Origin: Opisthocomus hoazin
Taxonomy: Eukaryota > Chordata > Aves > Opisthocomiformes > Opisthocomidae
Direction: 5' to 3'
Length of the DNA: 64,000 bases
NCBI RefSeq assembly: GCF_030867145.1
Contig: NC_134414.1
Coordinates: 21,160,518-21,224,517, forward strand
Shown here one piece after another: positions 12,501-24,500 of the stretch (position 1 is the first letter of the stretch; each line of letters opens with the position of its first letter). Below the pieces are notes generated by a model that was not told where the DNA came from, made no database searches, and saw nothing but the letters and a program-made list of their open reading frames with translations. Position numbers and translations under genes: made by a program.

Positions 12501-15500
12501 TAACATTCCATTTTCTTCCTTTAATAAATCACCTCCCTAGCTCTTAGCTGAAACTCTTTTAGGACACAGAAAGCAAGAGGCTAATGCTGTTAGTCTTCAT
12601 TTAATTTATTTTATTCACTTAGCCTTCTCTGCAATATTTTCCATTCTTTCAGTCATATGTCTTCCCTCACACCCGTGAGTGCTACTACACTGACATACAA
12701 GGAATTGCATCCACCTACACCAGGGCAGAATGGGCCTCAAATGTATGAAACCACTCATTTTCTTTTCCAAAGGAAAGGAAATTTCCAAGATTTTGTAACA
12801 CTTGCTCTCTAATGGAGCACAGCTCAATGGAAGAGCACAAGAGGACTCTCACACATCCTGATCCTAGTGGTCTCTAGAGGGCTCAACCTGTTCAAGATAT
12901 AATGCCCAGATGTCACAAGAAAGCAGTTCTGCATCCTCAAATACATCTCCTCAGACTTGCACTTAATGCATTACTCTATGTTCTGTATTACTCTATGTTC
13001 TGAAAGCAAACAATCCTTATTTACATGTTTAATGCTGTAGCAGACGTTTACTGAGGAATCACTGTCCAAGCCCTTACAACACAGACACAGTTGTTCTGTA
13101 ATGAGTACAACTTCATATGCAAGGCTGAAGACATTCACAGGATTCTGGTGTGCACATGGTGCTGTGGCACATCTGTAATTCTTTCACACATTAAAAACTT
13201 GCAAGTTCTCAAAGATATTTTCAATACCTAACTAGAAAAGGAAACACTAAGGTTCAAGAAGAGCCTATCACCTTTTTCAAATCACTGATAATTTACAAAT
13301 ATCTGTGGAAACACACTATAGTCATCAATTTCTGTTACCGAGCTTGCAAATACATGTAGCAGGACTCTTTTCACCTGTAATTCCATTCCCATGCCACCGT
13401 ACCTGTACATGTATCATGCTGCCATTGACCCTTATAACCTTTAATCACACATTTTCTACAACAAAAGCAGTGTAAGGGACTGTGAATAGGGCCTCCACAT
13501 AACATAATAATTGATACAGGACAAATCAGGCCTTGACTGAGTAATAACTGCCAAACGGGGAATAAGAAACAGCTACAGTAATGAGCGAGTCATTTCCAGG
13601 AAAGACGACCTGAAATACTTACATTCAGGGTGGTACACTCATACCGTGCCCTAGTGTGCCACAGCTGGTGTGTAACAGTTCAAGTCCTTACAGGTTCAGG
13701 GTATTTCAAGGCATGGGTAAAACATGCTGCACGTTCATCATCGTGTGTAATGGAAAACCGTCTTCCCTCGCTCTCCACAAACATTGGGGTTGTTCATTAG
13801 ACCTTACTCTCCTCCTGCAGGTCTCGGCTTTCTCCTTGTAATGCTGTAGTGCAGGAACCCAAGCTACGTCATAGGGTGGGAATAGTCATTCAGTTCAAGA
13901 TTAAGACACCTACATTTGAGCATAGATTTTTAAAAATCCAATTAGGGAACCAAAACTTGAGAAAACAGACACTAGATGTCTAGTTCGTCGTGAGCTGAAT
14001 CACCCTCTAGGCTGGACTGACTCAATCCCCATCGATTGCAGAGGAGCTCGGGCATATAGTGCACATGTACGCATCTACTTGTAAACACTAAAATCTAGTG
14101 TCTTAATGCTGGACTGAATATCACTAACAACAAGTTATTTAATAAGGCATCCAAGTATGGATTCAGCAGACGCTTCAACTCTGTTTAAAACAGCCTTGTC
14201 TTAATTAAAACCTCTCCTGCACTATTACTACAATAATCTTGGCCCCTACCTACTGAGAAAGTAGTATGGAAATAGTCCAGTGCTGAGTATCTGTAAATCA
14301 AAAGAATGAAAGGATGAGTTTACTCAGCCTGAGTAACACAAAGGTCAGCTAGCCCTTCTCACAACTCCATCTAGCAAGTGTCCCAGAGAATGTCGCAGTA
14401 ACAGAGAACTGCCAGAATACAAGACATGCAGACTGTGCCTTCACAAACTAATGCTTGTATCATACTTCACAAAACCTGACAAGACACAGCGTTTTATCTA
14501 TTGCTATAGAAACTACCATATGGCCTGTTTCTTAATCCTCTACATCTTTGCCGTAAAAGGGAAATCTACTGAGGAACAATGATCTGGGCATGAATTCACA
14601 AAAATGGCTTAAATACATACAGAAAAGTCATTCCTTAGCAGACAAAAGCATATAACTCTGGGCGGGGGGGTGGAAAGGAGGCAATAACGAAAGCATCTTC
14701 TTCATTAATGGTGGCCATAAAGTATAATTCAAAACACAGCATGATACAGAAAGGTTTCTTTAAAATCATTTTGAGAAAACTGTTTTATCAATTCGCACAA
14801 TTGCTACATTTCACCCCATGGAAGTACCACGTCTGAAATACAAGTATTATTTTAAAGCAGGTAAAACAATCAAAAAGGAGAAGCACATTTTGTTGGGTAG
14901 GCAGTATTCCAACACCACTGATTCTCCTCACAAGCAACATCATCTCTTTCTTCTCTCATTCCCTCCATCTGCTTCATTAGCTCAATGAGCGTCTTCATAT
15001 AATGCAGCCAAAAGTTACACAGAAGGGCTCTAACCAGGGCCTCAGCATCTGGCCCTCAATTTACAATGGTTTGCATGAACGTGCACTGCAGAGATGTACG
15101 CACTAACAGAGGAAGAAGAGGAGGAACAAGAACACCTCACAGGGAACTGTGACACATCCAGTTTTCCCTCCTTTCAGGCGCACCATCAACCTTGGTTCCT
15201 TCCAACCACTCTTCCACTGCCCCAGCAAACAGATGAGAGCTTCACCTGCGCTGCCCCTGAACTGCACCAAGAGGCTGCCTGCCTACCTTCTTCTCCACTA
15301 AGGGCACACACCTCTCCCTTCCCCGATTCAGAATCTTTGTCGGGTGTATCAGCATCACAGGTTTGACAGCTCTGACTCCAGCTTGTTCTTAACCACTAAA
15401 TCACCAGTTCCTCAGCGAAAATTTCCAGAGTCAACTCTACTGAAACAAGAGCTCTGTGGCGAAACTCCTCCTGAAACACTCCACATAGCTGGAAAGAAAA

Positions 15501-18500
15501 ACAGACACAGAACACTGCAGTCTGCAAAATGCTCAGATTTGTAAAGATAGCGTAAATGCAGACAGACTTCAAACCCCATCTGCTACACTTACTGGTATTA
15601 TAAAAGTCCAGCTCAAAGCCAAGAGAGACAACACACCACAGCAGAAGCTTAACAAGTTAAGCTGGTTTCATTGCTTATAGACTACGTGTGATTACCATTA
15701 TTGACTGACTACTTGTCATTTCTACATGAAATTTGTCACAGTCTTAAAATAGGCTCCTATGACGACAGAGATGACATCACTGGCTAATGAAATTAGATTT
15801 CTTTATTGAATTCCAGAAGTGAAGTACAACTGAAATGCAACAGCTAAAGATAACAACTTTTTAATGTCCCAGAGTTCAACCTGTTCGCCGTTGATCTGTG
15901 GCAGACACCAGGATTCCATTTCATGCATCAAGTACTGATCTTCTAAAAATAACATGAGGCACAGAAATAACTTCCACTTATAAACCTCTCTCAGAAATTA
16001 AAAATTCTCTAAAAAAATAAACTAGTAGCTACTCAAACATGAATATAGATGTTTCTATAAAAAAATATTTACCTATATTTCAAGAATAACAATTAAAAAA
16101 TATGACTCAAAAATAATTTCAGCTGTAAAAATATTAATTGAAATGTAAATTTAAATGGTCTGTTAGTTTTATTCTATTACAGTGATAACATTTTTCACAG
16201 GAATAAACAGCAACATCATACTGAAACAGTTAATTCATCCCACCACCACTGAAAAGTAATTAATGTATCACAGTGAAGGGTACATGGGGAGAGTGAAGTG
16301 AAACAAGAGAAAAAAAAAAGCAATATTGTGCATCATAATTTTAAGATTTTTACCTATCTACGTATTTCCTACCACATGAAAAACAATTACAAATCTCTAG
16401 TAAATCTATGGAACAGCAACACACATTCTAAAGAGTACCTTTGTATCCACCGAAAAATTCTGTATCTGTATTTGTGTGCCACAGTAAAGCCATAACAGCC
16501 AGACGTCTGAGAATTGGAAATGAAATGATGCTGCCTCAGCATACAAAATAAGCACACTACAGAAACAGCAAATAGCCTGGAGACAACAGGGTCTGTTAAA
16601 ACAGAATCAAGTTGGTAAAGGAATTCTGCAGAAGTTTTCCTTCATTATTTAGCAGCTATGACCACAGTCAGAAAATCATAAGCCCTGCCGCAGACTTCAA
16701 ACATTTTAGAAAGTGTTTCACTCACAGCAGGATTTTGGTGCGATTGTGAGAAAACTAACTGGAACTGTATGACATTTTTCATAGCATCTCTATGTATCTT
16801 TCCATGTGATATTGAGTGGATTTCATGTTTTAATTCCTCCTAATTGCAGTTTCTTTTGTCTCTCCACAGTCACCTCCGATGCACTGCTGATGCAACTGCC
16901 CAAAGGAGTTCAGGAGACAACAGGAACGTTCTTCCCACACTCCATTCTCAACACCAACCACTCAAAGAAAGCAAGCAATGATAAAAAGAGCAATCAACTG
17001 ACTGGAAAGAAAGCAAAGTGGTATGAACCAGGAGGAGCCACAGCCCTGCCTTCCCTCTCAGCAGCCAAAATAACAGACCCCACGTAAGAAACAAAAGTGC
17101 TACACAGAATATAGTAAGGCAACTTCCCACTCCAGCAGACCCAGGAGAAACATCTAAGCAAGCCAGGGCATATTCTGCAGATTGGAGATCCCACAGCGAT
17201 CAAACTACAGGCTGCCCTTCCTTCCTCAGCGCTGAAGTCGGATTCTAGCCAATTTAGGTATTATTAGGCCTTGCATGGTGGGGAACAGTTTCATGGAAAG
17301 AATCATAGAACAGTTTGGGTTGGACGGGACCTTTACAGGCCATCTAGTCCAACCCCCCTGCAATAAGCACAGACATCTTCAACTCAATCAGGTTGCTCAG
17401 AGCCCCCGTCCAACCTGGCCTTGAATGCTTCCAGGGATGGGGCATCTACCACCTCTCTGGGCAACCTGTGCCAGTGTTTCACCACACTCATCGCAGAAAA
17501 CATCTTCCTTATATCCAGTCTAAATCTACCCTCCCTTAGTTTAAAACCATTACTCCTTGTCCTATCACAACAGGCCCTGCTAAAAAGCCTGTCCCCAGCT
17601 TTCCTATAGGCCTCCTATAAGTACTGAAAGGCTACAATAAGGTCTCCCCGCAGCCTTCTCTGCTCCAGGCTGAACAGCCACAACTCTCTCAGCCTTTCCT
17701 CACAGGAGAGGTACTCCAACCCTTGGATCATCTTTGTGGCCTCCTCTGGACCTGCTCTAACAGGTCCACGTCTTTCCTGTGCCGGGGGCTCCAGAGCTGG
17801 ACACAGGACTCCAGGTGGGGTCTCACCAGAGTGGAGCAGGGGGGCAGAATCCCCTCCCTGGACCTGCTGCCCATGCTTCTCTTGATGCAGCCCAGGATAC
17901 GGTTGGCCTTCCAGGCTGCGAGCGCACACCAGTGGCTCATGTTGAGCTTCTCATCCACCACTACCCCGAAGTCCTTCTCGGCAGGGCTGCTCTCAATCCC
18001 TTCATCCCTCAGCATGTACTGATAATGGGGGCTGCCCCAACCCACGTGCAGGACCTTGCACTTGGCCTTGTTGAACCTCATGAAGTTCATGGAGGCCCAC
18101 TTCTCAAGCTTGCCCAGGTCCCTCTGGATGGCATCCCATCCCTCAGGCATGTCAAGTGCACCATTCTGCTTGGTGTCATCTGCAAACTTGCTGAGGGTGC
18201 ACTCAATCTCGCTGTCTATGTCACTGAAGAAGATATAAATAGTGTCCCAATACAGACCTGAGGGACACCACTTGTCACTGAACTGCATCTGGACATTGAG
18301 TCATTGACCACTACCCTCTGGCTGCAACCTTCAAACCAATTCGTCATTCTCCAAACAGTCCACCAATGAAATCCATATCTAATCAATTTCGAGAGAAGGA
18401 TGCTGTGGGTGACCATGGCAAAGGCCTTACAGCAGTCCAGACAGGTGACATCCGTAGCTCTTCCCTTGTCCACTAAGGTAGTCACTCCATTGATACCCGT

Positions 18501-21500
18501 AAATGTAAAATTGCCACTTACTAGAGTGATTGTAATTAAATGTAAGTAGATCCTTGCTGTTTTGAGAAGACGCGAAACCTCTAAGATAAAGCGGCTCCTA
18601 AATAATGCTACTTAGACAAACTTGACTTGCTGTTCTGGGGGGCACAGGAAAGCTCTAAGACAGAGAGACTCCTAAATAATGATATTCAGACAGCTCGGCC
18701 TTAGGAGAGCAGATGCACCAAACTACAGAGATAAAGAGGCACCAAGAGGGCAACTAGACCAGAGCAAAACAACCTGGAAAGACACGGTATACGTGATCTT
18801 TGAACTGAGTTTGTGCAGACACAAAGGTCAACCAGTGGACACTGATAAGGAGTATAAGCCTTCATCTTAGGACCCCCAAGGACCACCTGAGGACGCTAAC
18901 AGACATGCGTGAAAGACATGAACATATGCTAATTAGTTATTGGGAAAGTCATAAATATGCTAAGCATCTCTCAGCAATATAATTAATATGTATATTGTGA
19001 TTGTATTTAACCTGAAATGACAGGGTGTTTGGCGCAGACGTTTGGAGGAGAGATCCCCCCTGTGCCCAGCGCCGTAATAAAGAATACCTGCTTAATAGTC
19101 TCCTGACTATCGAGTCTTCAACTCCGGCTTTTCACGGCATCACCATCATAGAAAGGCACGGTAGATAAGTTTCTTTCTTCTATGAAAAGGAAGGAAGGCT
19201 GGTACAAAGCCAACAAAATGGAGACAGGAGACAAAGCTTTGCAGAGCTATTTGCCCAGTATAGGCCCAACAGTAGTCAATGCCAGACCTTGGAGACTCGC
19301 CACAGGGACAACTCAAAGTGGCACCCGGAAAATGCAATGTCTCACCAAGATGAAACGGGAGGGAAGAAAAATATTTTTACACACAGAACTTTAAAATACA
19401 GGCTCTGTCATAGCTTAGCTTTGATTCTACTCCTCCCAAGTAGCTGAGGAGGTATCAGAGAAGCTAAGATCTCCATGGTGCTGTCTTACGTCTAAACAAA
19501 TTACTGCCACATAGCTTCTATCAAAATAATCCAGTATCATTGTTCTGGGGGCAATTCTGTCCAAATGCTCTTCTTGTAGCAGCTCAGTGCAAATCAAGGT
19601 TGCTTAGCAGATTCCTACAGCACCTGAGAAACAAATGCTTGTATGCATTAGTTGCTCACAGTGGGCGTCTTGCTGTTGTCACCTTTCGCTAAAATAGGAG
19701 TTAGCCTATAAACAACCAAGGCCGTGGAAGGAGGTTATTAGGTATTGCAGGACAGGTTCCTTCTGAACAATTTACGTGAAAGTTGGGTTTTCACTGATCA
19801 GGTGGAAACATCAGCAGGACACGTTGATCTCTGCAAACAGAATTCTGCATGCAAATAGGGAAGAAGCATCCAACACAGACTTAAACCCAGAACAGTATGT
19901 TCTTAAACCCAGCACACTATCGAGCTTCACAAATCCCACCAGACTACAGAAGAAACTTCTGAACTCATCATTAGATTGTAGTAATTAAAAATAATGTCGT
20001 CCATTTTGGTCAAGAGACATTTTGGTTCTGCCAATACAATCTCTTTTCAGGTATAATAAAAATTATATACTGACACTAATAGTAATAGATTGCTATTACT
20101 ACTATTTCACCTACTACAATCATGCTGCTAGCACGGACAGAGGAAAAACTTTGGTATAGCTACCCAGAGCAATTCCTTAAATAGGTAAGATGCTTTCTGC
20201 CTTCCCTTAAAAGAAAAATAATGTAAATATAAACAGAAAATTAAACTGAATCAGCAACTAACCAAGACAACCAAAATAAGAGCCGGACCACAAAGTTAAC
20301 ACAACAATATCGAGTGCCTGCCTACCTTGTTAGAGCTCACATAAGACATGAAACAGATGCTAACTGACAAAGGCTAGGTATAATCTAGACTTTCTAAAGG
20401 CTTCTGATAAAATCTCTCAAGCTGCTATAACAGAAACAGCTGCTGCTATAGCAGCTAGAGATTTCTTTTTGTGAACCAACACATATTAGAAGTAGATCAA
20501 CAGGTAAGAAGCAAAAGTGCAGGAAAAAAAGGCCCATTACCAGCCTGAGAGATGAGTAACAGCAGGGTACCTCATTCTACCAGTTCCAGGATGACCATCG
20601 GTCATACACATTTCAAAAGGCCTGGTGGAACTTTTCTTTGTAACATTGCTCTGCTTTCAAGGCTTAAGAGAGTCACAGCTTTTCTTGACAGATCAGACAT
20701 TAGGTCAGGGGCTGAGCCAGAGTATCACAGCAGTTTCTCAGTGTTTACACCAGCATTCTGCTAGGCCAAGACACAGATACTGGAAGCAGAGTAAGGCATT
20801 CAAGGATGAAAAGCAGAAGCTAAGGAGGAAAGAATGACAAGCCTGGGGCTTCCACATCATGGCTGGATATTAGGAAAATGGGACAGAACAACATAAATCA
20901 CAGCATGGTGCCAACACAACACACCCTTCAAGAAAACTATGACTGTGCTTCACCCTCTGGCATGGGGCAGTTGGTGTCCCACAGCAGTCTTGGACAGAAT
21001 GGGGCAGAGCTGATGAGGAGGGACTGCAGGGTGTTGCTAGCTCTTCATTGGGGATAGGATCTGCAGCCAGGAAGGGAAAGTTTTTTTTATGGGTTGGATA
21101 TTCTCATAGCACTACTTAGCTCATTATAGAAATGTTACCTCTGTCTTTTTAAAATTCTAATGAATCAAGGCTTATGTGAGAGTATGTAAAATGGCAAATT
21201 AGGAAGAGTGGAAAATCAAAAATCGCAATATTGATCAAACTCCTGCTGCAAACCTGCAAAGGGAAATTTGACACAGGCTTTAACTAGGATTTTTCTGAGA
21301 CAGCTGCAAACTTGGCCAGGGTCCTAAGATGAAATACTGCAAAATTACGTATCTTTAGAGACACCAAATGGAGGCACTGAAAATAACACCTAGCTCAAAT
21401 ACAGAAAATTCGCAACAGAAAGGACTGTTCCCTGTTTTGCAGTACTCTGTCCAAACTCATAGACATGGGACATTTGGTTTGCAATTAAGCTTAATAATCA

Positions 21501-24500
21501 CTCTGAATCACCCTATTGCCTTTCTTCTCCTACTATGACAACTTCTGAATTAAAGAAAGTTGTATTCAATAACACAACATTGAAACTGATATTCATTAAT
21601 ATTTTCAGTGTATCAACTCCCACAAAGGAAGGGTGGGTGTGGTGATTTACAAAATGCCATTACGAGCCCACAGGGGATTCTGGAAGTCTCAACTGATGCT
21701 GCAGTTTCCCAGGAGATACCAAAGAAACAGATCATAAACAGAAAGGTGATTAGATCAAGACCCTCACTTTTCCTGGAGTATTATAAGACAAGACACACCA
21801 TATCTCACTGCTTTACCCTCCAACTACCTAGTGGTTTTCATAATGTAGGCAGAACTACAAAGTTAATAGTGAGATTCTTCTCCTTCAAATCAAGTTTCAT
21901 GTGTCTTGTAAACTCTCTAAAACACAACGTATGGCACAAACTACAACAAAATTGAGCCACTTGGCTTCTCTATGCCTCTTGACAAAGCTGTTCCATGTGA
22001 CTGAGACAGGGTAGAGAATCTCACACCTACACTTCCGCCTTATTTCACCCAAGCATAAGAACTTGGATTGCTGTGGGTTACCTGATGCAAGACAAATGCC
22101 CTTATTTTCTTCTGAACATTGTTCATATTTAAAATGAACATATATGCTACATGTCAATAGCTATTGCTTTTTTAACATAAATTAAGTTTGCAGAAACACA
22201 TCAGACATAATCATTGCTCTAACAAAATAGTACAAAGAGTTTTGTTACTGGATGAACTCATCCACCACTGAGGAAAAGACTGATTCTCAATACATGATTT
22301 AGGTTGCAAGGTATCACTGAAGATGGCAGTGGCACAAAATGCAGTTGGAGATATGTCACTAGTGGAGTACCCTAGGGGTCGATACTGATGATAATATGTT
22401 TAACATCTTCATTAATTACTTTGATTGACGGGGCAGTGTACACCCTGTTGTGGGTTTGCATAGCAGGGTTTTGGTAGCAGGGGGACTGCAGGGGTGGCTT
22501 CTGTGAGAAGGTGTCAGAAGCTTCCCCAATGTCTGACAGAGCCAAGTCGGCCCCAAGACAGACCCGCCACTGGCCAAGCCCATAAGCAACAGTGGTAGCA
22601 CCTCTGGGATAACATAGTTAAGAAAGGCAAACAAAAAAAAGGCAGTGGGAGAGACAGGAGTGAGAACATGCGAGAGAAACAACTCTACAGACATCAGGGC
22701 CACTGCAGAAAGAGGGGGACAAGATGCTCTGGGCACCAGAGCAGATTCCCCTGCAGCCCGTGGAGAAGACCATGGTGAGGGAGGATGTACCTCTGCAGCC
22801 CACGCAGATCCATGGTGGAGCAGACATCTACCTGCAGCCCAGGGGAGGACCCCACGCCACAGCAGGTGTATGTGCCTGAGGGAGACTGTGGCCCCATGGA
22901 GAGCCTGCACTGGAGCAGGCTCCTGGCACGACCTGTGGACCAAGGAGCACATGGTGGAGCAGGCTAGCTGGCAGGACTTCTGAGTCTGTGGGGCACCCAC
23001 ACTGGAGCAGTCTGTTCCTGAAGGACTGCACCCTGTGGAAAGGACTCATGCTGGAGCAGTTCATAAAGAGCTGCAACCCATGGGAAGGACTCACGTTGCA
23101 GAAGCTGGTAGAGGACTGTCTCCCGTGGGAGGGACCCCACGCTGGACCACGGGAAAAGCATGAGGAGGAAGGAGCAGCAGAGACAACGTGTGATGAACTG
23201 ACTGCAACCCCATTCCCCGTCCCCCTGTGCTGCTCAGGGGGAGGAGGCAGAGAAATTGGGAGTGAGGTGGAGCCCGGGAAGAAGGGACAGGTGGGGGGAA
23301 GGTGTTTTGAGATTTGGTTTTAGTTCTCATTATCCTACTCCGATCTGACTGGTGATAAATTAAAATAATTTCCCCAAGCTGAGTCTGTTTTGCCTGTGGC
23401 AGTAACTGGCAAGTGATCTCTCCCTGTCCTTATCTCAACCCACAAACCTTTTGTCGTATTTTTTTCCTCCCCTGTCCAGTTGAGGAGGCGGAATGATAGA
23501 GCAGCTTTGGTGGGCACCTAGCATCCAGCTAGACTACAGGACAAGTTTACCACTTCAAACCATTTCAGCAAGTTTACAGACTACAGAGGTCCCTTCCATC
23601 CTAAACAGTTCTGTGATTCTGTGAAGACAATATATGAAGTTTGAGAACCTGTTCTGATGGCTAAGACATTAGACTAGGAAGGCACCTGCGTTTAGTTCAC
23701 TGTTCTTTTTCATAAGCCAAGGCATTTATTTTTGTTACTAGAAGCTGCCTAACTCAGATCCTGGAAGGGCAAGCAAACAAACAATTAAAAGAAAAGCTTT
23801 TTCCATGACTCAGTATGAGGCATTCTGCTTTCTTTTATTCCTCTGAAGTGGCTGATTAGCCACTTCCAAAATAGGATACAGAACCAGTTGGGCTGCAAGG
23901 TTATTTCTTTATGGCACTTTTTATTTAAATGTGTGCATTTACTGTTGAGGAGAACAAAGAAAGGACAAGACATACAACTTCGCTTATGCATGTTTTCCAT
24001 TACGTTGTAGCCTAATTTATTCAGGTGAAAAAAATAGTCACACTACAGAGACAATAACAGAGAGAAGAGACAGATACCAAAGTTTGCTGCTTTATATGCA
24101 ACTCCAGTTACTTATTATCAGAGTGTGTAAATATTGTACATGGTAAACTGTGATGGGAATAGAGTAGGGGACTTCATTCCTCAAACAGCTAACTCGCATA
24201 TTACTTCAACTGATATTTACATTTTAAAACCAGATGAAGACCTAAATGCACAAAAACACATTAAAGAAGTGATAAAAAGTTGCAGAAGTACCAGAAAGAA
24301 AAGTCATTAAATAATGCAGCATTTCATGGGCCACTGACTTGTTTTACTACATGTGTTCTTTGATTGTCTGCACCTAAAGAGTGCATTAATGGCCCATTAG
24401 GAAAAGGCACTGAAACTTAGAAGCTATCTAACAGGCTGTATCTGAATGTCTATGCCCGAAATACCTAGAAATGGCCCAAGTCTGGCTGTTTCCCCGATTG

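Noticed and set aside
17779..18261. 160-codon plus-strand frame
   Set aside because: Antisense shadow of the CR1 polymerase fragment.
22416..23000. 194-codon minus-strand frame
   Set aside because: It lies antisense within the repeat-bearing solo LTR and has no protein-family features.
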